Shown: positions 22,460 through 34,692, counted from the first letter of the stretch. The stretch: 41,335 nt of DNA from Dichomitus squalens LYAD-421 SS1 (GCF_000275845.1 NW_006766958.1:30406-71740); one strand, 5' to 3'. The notes: generated from the sequence alone by a model not told the origin. Numbers and translations are program-made.

Positions 22460-23094
22460 CCTCTTCATCCAAGCGAGGGCACCAATTTCCCGTAGTTGAA
22501 TACTTTCAGGATCGAGGCTACCTGATGTATGCCTTTCTGAAACGGATATCAGAAAGATTCCTGTATTGCTGTCTTTGCCATCTAAGTAACAGACGTGTAC
22601 ATGTACCACTATAGACGAGCCAGCCATGGCATCAGTACCCGGGATTGAGTGATACAGACACCCGAACCTAATGGTCAGCCACGTCAATCCAAAACATTTC
22701 CGTTGACCTAACTCTTGAATGAGTTCCTCTTATAATGCTGTCATCACATTTTACGCCTGCCATTGCGCGCATACCTTGCCTGTCTGGTCTCATCTAATCT
22801 ACCGCGTACAAGTGCGGGCTCCTGCTGGTCCGCCATTAGTCGTGAGTGAACATCTATAGAGATGAGAATACAAGACGCAACGACACGGAGTTGCAGCGCA
22901 GAGCATGAGAAAACTTGATTTCTGAAAGCAAAGATTCACGGTGGGGAAAGCACGCCCTCTTGTTTTCTGAACAGGGTGGTCTGACATGTCCCCAATTTTT
23001 CACGCTTCTTCGTGGTCCCTAGAGAAGTGGTCGTCCACTTCATGCCGTACGGCCCCTCCTTAGAATGATGGCATATCTGTTTTCTTGCAATCAC
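22460..23094. other. Intergenic upstream of gene D
   Basis: No gene supported. Open frames on both strands are short and lack motifs. It leads into a foldback element at 23095. Confidence 0.4.
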
Positions 23095-23282
23095 GGCAGG
23101 CATTCCGATATTTTCGACCTGAAAAGATTTGATGAAAAGGAGAGGCACGACGTAACCTATTCATGATAACGTGGCTCTTCCGCACAAAAGTCATCGGAGA
23201 ACGGGGAAAATGGATTTGCGGTTGTCTCCTCCCTCTCGATTTTATCGAAATCTCTCTGGTAGAAATCACCGGAATGCCTGCC
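23095..23282. repeat. 188-bp foldback (long imperfect inverted repeat)
   Basis: The ends GGCAGGCATTCCG (23095-23107) and CGGAATGCCTGCC (23270-23282) are a perfect 13-bp inverted repeat. The similarity continues inward for about 60 bp per arm with mismatches and small gaps (left arm ATTTTCGACC and GAGAGGC; right arm, reversed, ATTTCTACC and GAGAGGG). The centre of about 60 nt is unpaired. The transcript of either strand would fold into a long hairpin. I see no clear target-site duplication, so it could be a MITE-like element or another inverted duplication. It lies about 250-440 nt upstream of gene D. Confidence 0.75.
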
Positions 23283-23478
23283 ATGGACTGAGCTCGCGCT
23301 CATACTATTTTCGTCTTATGTCACTGCAAGAGGCAAGCCGCGTACGCTTATCGGCGTCATCGGGACGCTCACTGGCCTGTAGTCCTTTCCATTGTTCTCC
23401 CTATCTGCATGTGATCGAGCCAACCCTAAGCGAATCCCGAGTCACTTTCCCTATTATGCATTGATCGGTCAGAGAACC

Positions 23479-23486
23479 TATAAAAA
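23479..23486 (+). promoter_or_regulatory. TATA box of gene D
   Basis: TATAAAAA lies 50 nt upstream of the gene D ATG in a short C/T-containing leader. This is the clearest core promoter element of the array. Confidence 0.55.
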
Positions 23487-23535
23487 GCCGCCCAGGGTGG
23501 TTCAGAAGTGCTCGCCTCACTCATAGTCAACCATC

Positions 23536-26377
23536 ATGGCTCCCAGCGCCAACATCGAGCTCGAGGAGACTCCTCGCTCCATGCGCAAGGTTGAGAGTGC
23601 GGCCACGAACTCGGTCGGCAACGTCGACCTCTTGCAATACCGGGCCAAGTCTGCGCAGGACATGGAAGGTCGATCCGTCCTCGCCAACTCTTTCACTATG
23701 TTTCTCGATGAGCTTCTGCCATGTTCCTCCTCGGATATGTTCCCGACGCGACCAACAAGAACTGATAACCCGTTCAAGAAGCTGAAAGGTGCAAATGAAC
23801 TCATCGAGGCAAAGGTGGTTGAACTCATGGTGAGCCACAGCTACCTATACTAGTCTCCATACTGACCAAATCGAAAGCTTGATGCCGTTAGAGAGCATGA
23901 TCTTTGTCCACGCCTTGTGCTCGCTATCTCTCAGCACAAAGCCGACTCCGATGAGATCGACGAAACTGGCCAGAAGATCGATGGCGCATTCTTCCACGCG
24001 CACGAAGCACCTACCGACGGCTGTCCCCATTGGGATATACAGCTCGTCCCAGTGGAGTTCAAGTCCAGTAAGGAAGGAAGTGCCAAGGATCCTTACTTGG
24101 ATACCGAACAGAGCGGGAGTGCTGACGCAGAGGCGGACACCCGCAAGGAGTCGCGTGAGCAAATCACTGGTTACGCTGAACGCATTTTTTCCATACAACA
24201 CCGCCATGCTCTCTTCATGCTCCTCGTCATTGGACGGAAGTTTCGAATCACGCGCTGGGATAGGGCTGGTACAGTCCTCACCACCGCTATCGACTACTAC
24301 GAACACCCCGATGCTCTCTGCGAGTTCCTATGGCGCATCTCCCATCTATCGGATGAGCGTCTTGGTGTCGACCCCACTGCTGTCCGTCTGGATAAGCTCG
24401 ACTTCCGATACATCCGCATGGATTTGGCTGCTCTCATTCGACAAGAGAATGAAGCCATACACCTTGAACGCAACCTTTCTCCCGGCGAGTTAGAAGGGTA
24501 CCATTCCTTCAGATACGTTCGAGAAGCATTCGCTGCAACCATCGCTAGTGAGGACTATCCTCGCTTCGAGCTCCAGGTGGTGGACGCAGGAGTCACACGT
24601 TACTTCCTCGTTGGTAGACCCGTCTATACCGCAAGCGGAATGGCAGGTCGTGGCACTCGTGGCTACATCGCGCATGAGCTTGCAACAAAGCGCTTCTTCT
24701 GGCTGAAGGACTCGTGGCGCGTATCCTACGAGAACGTCAACCCGGAAGGCCTTATTCTGCAACAACTCCGTGCCGCTGATATCACCAATGTCCCGACCGT
24801 CGCCTGTCATGGAGATGTCCGCAACCAAGTAACCATCACCGCCGCCTGGTGGTTGCGCAAGAATCCCGCGGCAGGCACCGCAGCCGTATCCTCTCACAGC
24901 TCCTCGTACTCCAGCTCTCGAGTGGCCCGGATGAAGCCCAAGGGCGGTTCAACCACGAAAAGCGCTTTGGTCCCTCAATCACCACCTGGTGTCCCAGACC
25001 AATCACAGACTGCCAATCTGTCCTTTCGCCCTGATTGTCCTATCCGTGAACACCAGCACTATCGGGTGGTTGAGGAGGAAGTGTGCATGTCTCTAGAGAA
25101 CTTCAAGAATGGCCGGCAGCTCGTGAGCATTATCCTTGATTGCCTCCGCAGTGCGTGTCCCACCCATGTTCTATAGTAACTCTAAGGCTAACATTGCCAT
25201 GTAGCACATAAGCTGGCGTCCACGCTTCCCGGTGTCCAGATCTTTCATCGCGACATTACCGGTGGTAACATCCTGATATACCCGAAGATTATCACAAAGA
25301 AGGACAACACAAGGAGACTCCGTTGGGTGGGAATACTCAGCGATTGGGAAGTCGCCAAGTGCGTGGCAACGGGAGAGGAGCGCCCAAGGCCGCGTCAGCC
25401 AGAGCGAACAGTAAGTGCCCTCGATACTATCAGGAAAGGTGGTCCCCAGTCTAACTCGGAAAACTTAGTGTACTTGGCAGTTTGTGTCAGTGAACTTGCT
25501 GTCTAATGCTTTGAGCCGCCACCGTCTTCAAGATGAGCTCGAATCCCTGCTTCATGTCCTCATATACTACTCCATCCGCTATCTTCACTCCACCTTGACA
25601 GATGGGCAGGTGGCAAGCTTCATCGACGAGTACTTCGATTGCTTTTCCCTCCTCAACGGCAAGATTTCGTGCGGGGAGAAGAAGTCTATGATCATTCGCG
25701 ACAAAGGCGAGCTCGTCTTCTCCAAGGGCTACGGTTTGACTCGCGTGCTTTTTGGAAGCCCTATGGACAAGTTGATTGCTACGGTGCTTAGATGGTTCAA
25801 GGCTCACTATGCGGTACTGGACTACGAGACGTGGCGCGCTCGCCTGCCTGTTCAGCTCCCACTTCCGTCACCAATGACTTCGGATCACACTGCCCGAACA
25901 CCTCCACCATTCACATTGGACAAAAACGTCCCCGAGATTGAGGCCGACGCTGAAAAGTATGAAGGCGAGATAGACGACGACGGACTCTACTCTGACGACG
26001 AGTTCCCCCAAGCTCCGAACCCCAACCGATACACAGCTGAAGTTCTTCTCAAGGAGAAGGACCCTCCTACGTCTGAGGACGTTGCCCTTGCAAAGCTACT
26101 AGTGGATCACGACGCTATGATTGCGCTCTTCCACCATGTTTGGGCTGCGCGGGAGGAGTGGAAACTCGCTGGTGACAAGGCGCCTGATCGAGTTGACAAG
26201 AATTACAGATCCCCTTATCCAATCATGCCCGACATCAGAGCCATTTCTTCCAAGCCGACCCTTGCACCACAGCAAGCGGCACCGGAATCGAAGAAGTCAG
26301 AGATAAAGCGGCCTTACCCTGGTGACTATTCTAAGGCCGAGAAGACGCGTCCACGCAAGAAATCCAAGGCGCGTTAA
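23536..26377 (+). CDS. FunK1-type fungal protein kinase, long class (gene D)
   Basis: Predicted exons are 23536-23829, 23878-25150, 25205-25410 and 25469-26377 (893 aa), intron phases 0, 1, 0. The start has a good context (ATCATGG). Exon 1 has LLQYRAKSAQDM and FLDELLP, typical of the long class. The N-terminal module has the fullest nuclease-like pattern: D133 (KIDGAF), E158-x-K160 (VPVEFKSS) and Q193-x-x-x-Y197 (QITGYAE), then IGRKFRITRWDRAG. Kinase landmarks are GRGTRGYIA (about 354), FFWLKDSWRVS, EEEVCMSLENF, HRDITGGN (537-544) and SDWE (568-571). The linker lacks the KRKR cluster of the other genes, but the C-terminus ends in a basic stretch (KTRPRKKSKAR). An acidic patch lies at about 25960-26010. 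Catalytic residues are complete. Confidence 0.9.
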
Positions 26378-26937
26378 AGGTTCACCTAGTCCCCGAGTCG
26401 CTGCTACTCCATTCGTCTTTACTCCTTACGCTCGATTTATGTTCTACTTCGCCTTATGTTTCTTATATGCCTGTTATGTAGTGCACGCAAAATAAATGTC
26501 GTCAGTGTTATGGACCAAGAGACGAGCCAGTCATAGCTCAAGTGTAGTGAAAACGTCTCGAAATCAGCAAGCTTTCGGAATGCAGTATATCAGACAGCTT
26601 ATCTTTCCGTGTGGGGTATAGGATGTGCACAAGTGCAACGTCTAGATATAGATATTCGGCGCGGAAGGTCAAGCGATGCGTGAAAGCGCTTGACTGATTT
26701 GATACGGCGCTTATGTAATTATCCGCCGAATTTGGTAGTGTGCTAGAGAAACGGCCGGCGTTTGTTGAACTTGGGCATCAACCACCATTGTCGACTGTCT
26801 CATTGTCTTGTGTCTCTTTGCCATCCCCTGATCAACTCTTATATCTGTTGAGCGCCAACCTTGACTCATCTATCTCTGTCCCAACCACTTGCGCACCTCA
26901 CTTCGTCAAGCTGCTGCCGCCACTCGCTCGTCTAAGC
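26378..26937. other. Intergenic between genes D and E
   Basis: No gene supported. It holds the gene D 3' UTR with a likely polyadenylation signal and a C/T-rich leader before gene E. Confidence 0.4.
26491..26496 (+). promoter_or_regulatory. Likely polyadenylation signal of gene D
   Basis: AATAAA lies 114 nt after the gene D stop codon, in an A/T-rich stretch. Confidence 0.4.
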
Positions 26938-29535
26938 ATGGCGTCATCGACTGTTCAACTGAGTCATGTCGAGTTCTGCGATGAACTCCTTCCTGTTGCA
27001 GGCGGAGCAGATTGTACTAGGGCTCTTGCATCGAACCCTTTCCATCATCTACAAGATGCTGACAACATGTCAGAACGTGAGATCTCGGAGCGTCTGGTGA
27101 GCCCTTTCGCACCCTTTCTCATCATCTCAGCTGACGTACACCTTAGATCGAAGCGGCACGCGATTGTCGCATCTGCCATAGCTGCTTCCTTGCTCCTGCT
27201 GAGCGAAGACTTGGCTTCCGCGACGAGCCTACTGGGCAAAATCGTACTATGGGTTTGTTTCGTGAACCACAAGAGGGTTCGCAGTTGTTCGCCGATCAGC
27301 TCGTTTCAGTCGAGATCCACCATGCCGGGATCGATCCCTTCAACGCCGGCGATGGCGAACGCTGTGACGCGCAAACGAAGCGAGCTAGGTCGCGACTATA
27401 TGACCACATTTCAACAATTGCCGAAGACCTCTTCGTCGTCCAGCAACGCGTCTTCCTCTTCATGATCCTCATCACCGGCCGCAAATATCGAATCATTCGT
27501 TGGGATCGAGCCGGTACAGTCGTAACTCCGTCTGTGGACTACTACGAGCAGCCTGCAGCCTTCTGCGAAATCATCTCGCGGTTTTCTCAGCTCAGTGACA
27601 CAGCCCTTGGTTTCGACGCCAGTGCCACTCGAATCTTCCCCCACGACATCGATTCCCTGCGTATGGACGTCGCCGCCCTTGCAGATACCAGCGACATAGA
27701 TCACTCGGAGCGCGAGTTGAAGGATGGCGATCCAGGAAACTCCTTCACCTTCGCGTACGTGCGATCGTTATTTCGTGCCTCGCTCTCGTCCGACTGGCCG
27801 CGGTTCAAACTCTGTGTCCCTGACGGTGACCAAGCACGCGAGTATCTCGTAGGCAAGCCCACCTTTTGCGATACCGAACTTTTTGGTCGAGGCACACGGG
27901 GCTACGTCGCCCTTGATCGCAAAACAAATCGCTTCGTGTGGTTGAAGGACGCATGGCGTGCTTCTCACCGTATCGCGGAAAGGGAAGGTGACGTGCTGGC
28001 GAGGCTCAATGACGCAAGGGTCAAGAACGTCCCCACTCTTCTATGTCACGGCGACATCGACGACCAGGTCACAATCACTGCCGATTGGTGGGAGCGCAAG
28101 TACGCACTCTCGCCTGCCCTTTCCCCATCTCCTTCGTCGTCGCTATCCCCGCCCTCTCCCACTCTGATTGGCTCTCAGACTTCGAGCAGCAAAAAGAGGA
28201 AGAGGGTCGACGAGTCGCCTCCAGTCTCAGAGCACGGCGAAGTCATCCCGAAGCGAACGGCTCATACGGATGGACCTCTGAGGCAGCATAGACACTACAG
28301 AATCGCAGTTGTAGAGGTTTGCATGCCGCTGAAGAACTTCCAGTATGGCCAGCAGCTAGTCACGGTCGTATTGGACTGTATGAAGGGTGAGTCTATATAG
28401 TAACACTGCGCTGCAATTGGGTCCTTACCATTCCATAAAAGCTCATCACCAGGCAGCCACCAGGCAGAAGACGCGTATTCTCCACCGTGACATCAGCACC
28501 GGCAACATCCTAATCTACCCAAGGGTCGTGCGTCTCGAAGGGCGTGCTAACCCTTGGATGATGTGGACAGGCATGCTCACGGACTGGGAGCTGTCCAAGC
28601 CTATCGATGCACAGGAAGCATCATCAAGAGCCACCCAGATGGGACGGATGGTTCGTCGACTTTGCCTCCAGGCTCTCAGAGAGCAATCACTGACGTCGGA
28701 AACCCAGGGAACGTATCAGTTCATGTCCGTCAACCTGCTCAAACATCTCACGAAACCGGTGGAGATATCCGACGAGCTGGAATCGTTCTTTCATGTGCTC
28801 CTGCACCACTCCGTTCGTTACCTCAGATCGAATTGCGAGAGCACTTCCGGCTTTATCCAGAACTACTTCGAGAGATACTCTAGCTCGGGCGAGTTCACGT
28901 GTGGACAGAAGTCTATCACCCTAGAACACACTGGTGTCCTCCGCAACCAGCAACCATATGGTCCGCTGGTTTTCTTCAGCCCCATGGACGACATCCTCGC
29001 CACCATGCTGAAATGCTTTCACGCCCATTACAAGGTCTTGAACTATGAGGCACGTAAGGCGGCGCCTCCTTCTCCTCCTCCAACACTCCCGACGTCCGGT
29101 GCCCCCGATAACGACTCCGAAGAGGACGACGACGACCTGGTCCCGCCATTCCCGCTTGTCTCCATCGGTTATCCCCATGGTGACATCACTATATACGGAG
29201 ACACCCCGTTAGACGACGTCCCTACAACAAAAGAATTTCAGCGGGCCAAGCGGATTACGCGTCACAAGTTCCTATTGGAATACCTAGCTAAAATGCGCCT
29301 AGACTCACGCTGGTGGATTGGCGACCGGATTCCGTCCCCTTCCGCTACCTCGGCCGATGAGCTCCCGGTTTCCACCTCACCTTCTCGCACTGTCCCGACG
29401 TCGACGAGCACGAGTAACAAGAGAAGGCGGTTAGCGAGTCCTGGGTGTGTGGTCTCCATTCCCGCCCGTCTCCACGAGACCACCAGGCGGGCTCGCGCCA
29501 CCCCGCGGACCCTTCCGGCGAGGCGTAGGTCGTAG
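26938..29535 (+). CDS. FunK1-type fungal protein kinase, short class (gene E)
   Basis: Predicted exons are 26938-27096, 27147-28386, 28442-28650 and 28708-29535 (811 aa), intron phases 0, 1, 0. Exon 1 (159 nt) and exon 3 (209 nt) have exactly the lengths seen in genes B and C. The N-terminal module has FADQLVSVEIHH, so E-x-K has become E-x-H, and the Asp and Q-x-x-x-Y are gone. Kinase landmarks are GRGTRGYVALD (about 299), FVWLKDAWRAS, SKKRKRVDESPP in the linker (close to a classical nuclear localisation signal), VEVCMPLKNF, HRDISTGN (481-488) and TDWE (513-516). Exon 4 begins GTYQFMSVNLL. Intron 3 uses an unusual GTTCGT donor, is 57 nt long and has no stop, so retention would keep the frame. 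The C-terminus is basic (NKRRRLASPG, ARLHETTRRAR). Confidence 0.9.
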
Positions 29536-29934
29536 AATGTCTGTCCACGGCGACCGTCTGCTCCCAGTTGTCCTCTCCGCAATCCTCTACTCCCATCATC
29601 GCGATACCTTGGGTCTCTATCCTATTTCACCCTAGTTCCGGGTTTGTGGCTATGCCCTGATATATTGGCATACTGGTGAAATCGTCGCCTCTGTGTCGCG
29701 TTCGCGGCGCGTATCGCCGTCTTCATTTGACGATGTCGCATGTCAGAGGACTTGTTCGTCCTAACTTATTTCAGTCATCCTTCATCCCCCTGTTCTATCT
29801 TCTCCACGTCTGCTGTATATGTCGCTGCTGTATCATTCAATTATACCGGCTTTCCATCATTTACTATATTGCACAAGCCATTCCAATGTTCAGCGTGCTG
29901 CATCTGGTGCACATCATCCTGGGCGACAAGTCGC
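29536..29934. other. Intergenic downstream of gene E
   Basis: No gene supported; includes the presumed 3' UTR of gene E and leads into a kinase fragment. Confidence 0.4.
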
Positions 29935-30480
29935 ATATCCTCCCTGGGGCGCTTGTAGTATTTGAGATTAGAGCAGGCCGGCTCGAATTCGTAGATGATG
30001 TGGACCGGTGTACCCAGCGATTGGGTCGACACACAAGAAGCAGCGTTCAGGACTACACAAGCGAGTCGCATGGTACGTGCTTCTTGCCCATATCCTATTG
30101 GTGTATCCGCTGATCTGGGGTTGATGGTGGCCAACAAGACAACGTATCAGTCCATATCGGTTAGCCTCCTCTCGGACTTATCCAAGCCTATCAAGCTATC
30201 CAATGAGTCAGACTCGTTTCTCCATGTCCTCCTCCACTCAGTGCGGTACCTCAGGTCCGACTACAAGAGTATTACGAGCTTCTTTCAGGGATCCTTCAAC
30301 CATTACGCCGGCTCTGATTGCGACTACACGTGTGGGCGAGACTCCGCCACGTTGCGAAGCTCCGGCGTGCTTCATTTCCAACGGCCGTACATTCCGCTAT
30401 GGACAACATCCTCGTTACAATGTCTAAGTAGTTCAAAGCGCATCACAAGGTCCTGGATCACAAGGCACGGAAAGCCCTAG
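29935..30480 (+). pseudogene. FunK1 kinase C-lobe fragment, intron retained
   Basis: The DNA encodes WTGVPSDW, a decayed match to the WTGILSDWE motif, then DTQEAAFRTTQASRM, a GTACGT donor, an intron-like stretch, and then TTYQSISVSLLSDLSKPIK and SFLHVLLHSVRYLRSD. This matches exon 3, intron 3 and exon 4 of genes E and F; exon 4 is closest to gene F. The DWE has lost its Glu, a small deletion at about 30397 shifts the frame, and an in-frame stop follows (TAG at about 30430). The intron is still present, so the copy arose at the DNA level. Homology stops abruptly at about 30480, where unrelated minus-strand sequence begins. Confidence 0.85.
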
Positions 30481-31260
30481 TCCGCCGGAACCCGCTGCGG
30501 CTGGAGCGCGCTCAGTTCTCTCCGCCTAAACGCATCGATCCTTGCCTTCCGCAAGATCGTCTCCGGGGTATTGGCGCACAGCCTTTCCAGCGTTTGGTAG
30601 CCCTCGCACTGCAGGAGGAACATGTGGAGGTGCGTTTCGCCAAAGCACGCAGCGACTGCATCGATGTACTGGCGGTTCGACACGGTCACATAGAGGAATG
30701 CGCGCTCCGAGTGCGCGATAACGAGCTACGATACGGCGCATATCAGATATGGCAAATACAGCGCCTGACAGGGCAGCCATACCTTGGATGTTCTTCAAGT
30801 TCTTTCCCAACTCGATGAGCGTATCGTGCCATGCAGTTGGCGTCGGTAAGTAACCGGCAGCGTCTTCAAGGTGCGTTTCCTTCAAGGGCTGCTGAAGTTT
30901 TAAAAAGTTGAACTTGGCCACTCTGTCCTGGGGCAAACGAGTGCTGTTGCGCGTCGTATGTGTCAGACATTGTGACGGTTGCAGCAAACTACACGCTGGA
31001 CATACCAAAGGCTGTTGGCCTGCATCTGTCCAGCTCCACCATGCTGGCACTGGTGTACTTGCCAGACGAGGACCGGCCGTTGAACATGAGCTGGGCGCTG
31101 TTGGAGTTGGAGGAGAGGTCGCGGCGGACGATGTGAACAGACTTGCCCTTCGTACCTTTGAGCTTGATCTGACAGTCGCCGTCCTGCTTGCCGATTTTTG
31201 GCGAGCGACTTGAGATGCTGGGTGATTACCGCCGCTGCAGCTGCTTTCAAAACCACTCAC
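30477..31260 (-). pseudogene. Unidentified minus-strand coding relic
   Basis: The minus strand is open from 31260 to 30526 in one frame, but the best protein-like pieces lie in different frames. One, at about 31230-31010, contains GDCQIKLKGTKGKSVHIVRR and ends at a stop after TAFGMSSV. Another, at about 30940-30790, contains FNFLKLQQPLKETHLED and IELGKNLKNIQ. A third, about 30740-30477, contains ERAFLYVTVSNRQYID and TPETILRKARIDAFRRRE before a stop. A possible intron (GTATGG...GTAG, about 30796-30740) does not join the last two in frame. I recognise no family. The pieces look like a real protein broken by frameshifts. It abuts a kinase fragment, so it may have arrived with a rearrangement. 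Weak alternative: non-coding. Confidence 0.35.
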
Positions 31261-32079
31261 CGACGACGGCGAGCGGGCGAGACCAAGACAGAGAGTACGA
31301 CTGATGGAGCTTTTCCCAGTGCTATTAGGCCCAAAGATTGTGTTGAGGCACGCGCCCGATCGGAACTCGACCTAAGTATATGAAGAAGTCGTTAACTGGA
31401 TGCGAACGACCGAGCCGGATACAACACTGCACGTGTGGTGAGCCTCCGAACGTGCATACAGAATGCGGATATACCGATGATTGTCTCGGGTAAGAGTCTC
31501 TCACCGCGTTTCCCTATTTGGGAGGAGCCGGCAGATTGCGCAGCCCCGGGCGCGTTTCCTGCCCTTGGGAGATCCCCGGATCCTCCTTGTCCTCTTCGTC
31601 ATCAGCATTCCCAGATTTGTCCTTATACGCGTATTATTCGTCTTCCGTCTTCATGTGCTTGTGTCCGTAGTCCTTTGCGTCATGATCCCGCATAGCAAAG
31701 TGCTTGTCTTTTGTACTGGCCGTGAAGGAGCTCTGGGTCCCCTCTTGCGAGTCGTCTGGGCTGTAGGAGCCGGATGGTCTTAATAAGATCAGGCTGATAT
31801 GAATGAGAGAGAACTGCGGGGACTGTCTTGTTGCTCTGCAAGTTGTAAATGACGAGCTCCGAAGCGCTTGCTAGTGTGTCGATAAGCGATGCATATTACA
31901 TAGCCGAAGCAGAAAGCGCCAGCGCTCATTCAACTCGTTCATCTTGAACGCCAACCGCTACCTTCTCCGTATCCCATCAGTGCGCCGTGCGCTCATCTAC
32001 AACCTCTATCCGTCCTCCTATCTCTACATTTACTGAGGCTCAGTATTGGGAGACTGACGTATATCTGCTCTCTCATAGT
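31261..32079. other. Intergenic upstream of gene F
   Basis: No gene supported. On the minus strand at about 31780-31560 there are polar, acidic open stretches (for example NADDEEDKEDPG) that could belong to the same broken minus-strand gene as 30477-31260, but no continuous frame links them. Confidence 0.35.
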
Positions 32080-34692
32080 ATGGCCGGCACAATTGTGCAT
32101 GTGGAACACGATCAATTCCGGCGTGAGCTACTCGCCACTGAAGACGCGCCTCTCGTCGATTATGCGGCCTCGAATCCTTTCTCTGCGCTCGCGAACGCAG
32201 AAAATTTGTCTGGACAAGCTATATCTGAATTCTTCGTAAGCCATCATTATCATCGAACTTGCACTTGCATCCGAGTCAACTAACAGACAGCAAAGATCCA
32301 GGCCGTCAGTACAAGCGAGATTATGCCAGGTTGCTGCATCTCGCCGATGATGCGCGGATGCGACGATCCGAACGATGATAGTCCCAAACTACAACATGCG
32401 GCTATTTTTCGTGGGCCTCGACGTGATCGACCGTGCCGGTTCGACCAAGTGGTGCCCATCTCATTCTACTGCCATCATCCCCGCGCCGATCCTTTTGACC
32501 CGACTCAATTGAGATCTGGGGGCGAGACAATGAATGATTATCAAACTGATATCTACGACGAACTCTCGTCCTCCGTCGAGCTCCTCTTCACTGCTCAACA
32601 TCGCGTCTTCCTCTTCATGATCCTTGTCATGGGTCGTCGATTCCGGATTCTGCGCTGGGACCGTGCTGGTGTCATCTCCACCCCTTCCGTCGACTACTTC
32701 GAACAGCCGACCATCGCCTGCGACTACCTATACCACTTATGCCGCCTGGGGGATGATTCTCTGGGTTTTGACCCCACTGCTACTCGACTGCGTCCTGATG
32801 ACGTCGACTTCTTGCGTATGGATGTCGCAGCACTTCCTGACGCGAAGGACGTCGACCACTCAGAACGCGATCTGAGTGAAGGGGGTGTCCGTGAACCTTT
32901 CACCTTCGCATACATGCGATCGCTCTTCCGTACGTCACTGGACTGCGACTGGCCACGTCATCGGTTAGTTGTTCAGGATGGTGGCCAGAAGCACGACTAC
33001 CTCGTCGGCAAACCTACCTTCCATGCCAGTGGGACGATGGGTCGCGGGACGCGTGGTTATGTCGCCTATGAATGCTCAAGTCGCCGCTTTGTATGGCTCA
33101 AGGACGCGTGGCGCGCATCGTACAAGATCACGGATCGAGAAGGCGACATCCTCGCGAAACTGAACGCGGCAAAGGTCACCAACGTCCCGACCCTCGTCTG
33201 TCACGGCGACGTCAATAATCAGACGACTATCACAGCTGATTGGTGGGAGCGCCAGTCTTCCCTCCTCTCACTGATCCACGCATCCCGAGCCGGATCCTCG
33301 AGGTTATCCTCTGACACTTCTTCCGACCCGGTCTCGTTGAGCGGTAGAAAGCGGAAGAGGGCTGACGATGCCGTGGTCGACACGCTCACCATGCAAGCGG
33401 ACGGTTCAATGCCGCACGCCATCCCTGAAACCACTGGACCTCTTCGGCAACATACTCACTATCGAGTCGTCGTGGCAGAGGTGTGTCTGCCTCTGAAGAT
33501 CTTCCAGTACGGTCGTCAACTTGTATCCATCGTGCTGGATTGCGTACGCGGTATGTCGTTTAGCCATGCGTCGTGGCTTCCGTTACACTGACAGTAACGC
33601 GATAGCCCATCAAGAAGTATCTGTGAAGCCCGAACTCCGTCTGCTCCATCGTGACATCAGCAGCGGCAACATCCTGATATACCCCCAAGTTATCCGTAAG
33701 AAGGATGGTACCCCATGGATGGCGTGGACCGGCATACTCAGCGATTGGGAGATGTCGAAACCGGTTGACGCACAAGAAGCGGCTACTGAGGGCAATCGCA
33801 TGGTGCGTGTTTCTAGCTCATAGCTCGTGGCCATGTCGATCTGGGGCTGACGTAGAGCACCAAGGGAACGTATCAGTTCATGTCGGTCAACCTCCTCACG
33901 GATCTGTCCAAACCCGTCAAGGTCTCAGACGAGTTAGAATCCTTCCTCCACGTCCTCCTCTATTACTCCGTACGGTACCTCAAGTCCAACTGCAGGAGCG
34001 TTACTGGCTTTATCCGAGGATATTTCGACGCTTACGCTGGCCCTGACTGCCAGTACCCGTGCGGTCAAAAATCTATCACGATGCAAAGCTCCGGCGTGCT
34101 TCATATACAACGGCCTTACGTCCCGCTCCAGTTCTTCAGCCCTATGAACAACATCTTTGTTACCATGGTCAAGTGTTTCGCCGCCCACTACAAGGTAATG
34201 TATCACGAGGCACGCAAAGCACGCCCTCCTCGCCCACCTCCGCGTTACGATCCACCCTCCCGACGTGACGATGGCGATGAAGTTGCCGTTCAGCCCGACT
34301 CTAACGAGTCAGGCTCGGGGACCGCCCACGTCGACTGGGATAGTCTGGATGATACCCCACTTGACAGCATCCCCACCCCCGAGGATTTCCAGCTGGCGTC
34401 CAAGGTCGCAACCCACGATTTCATGTTAGGTTATCTCGCGAAGATTCTCCACCATCAGCGCTGGCAGCGGGGCGATCGAATACCCCCGACGCCTCCCGCA
34501 GAGACCAGCGGGGCAGAAGTGGACGGGGACTCGCTGAGGCGGTCAGTGGCTCTTCCCACCGAAACGAGTACCGGCAATAAGAGGCGGCGGACGAAGGGCC
34601 CAGAGCGCAAGGTTTCCCTTCCTGCTCGTCTGCATTCGTCGACACGCCGCTCGCGCCCAAGACCACGTACCCTCCCGATGAGAGCGAGGTGA
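32080..34692 (+). CDS. FunK1-type fungal protein kinase, short class (gene F)
   Basis: Predicted exons are 32080-32235, 32296-33550, 33606-33802 and 33865-34692 (811 aa), intron phases 0, 1, 0. Exon 1 holds VEHDQFRRELLA and NPFSALANAENL. The N-terminal module has lost the nuclease-like residues completely (FDQVVPISFYCHH). It keeps MGRRFRILRWDRAG and LGFDPTATRL. Kinase landmarks are GRGTRGYVAYE (about 300), FVWLKDAWRAS, GRKRKRADDA in the linker, AEVCLPLKIF, HRDISSGN (485-492) and SDWE (516-519). Exon 4 begins GTYQFMSVNLL. The basic C-terminal tail has NKRRRTKGPERKVSL and ARLHSSTRRSRP. Catalytic residues are complete. Confidence 0.9.
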
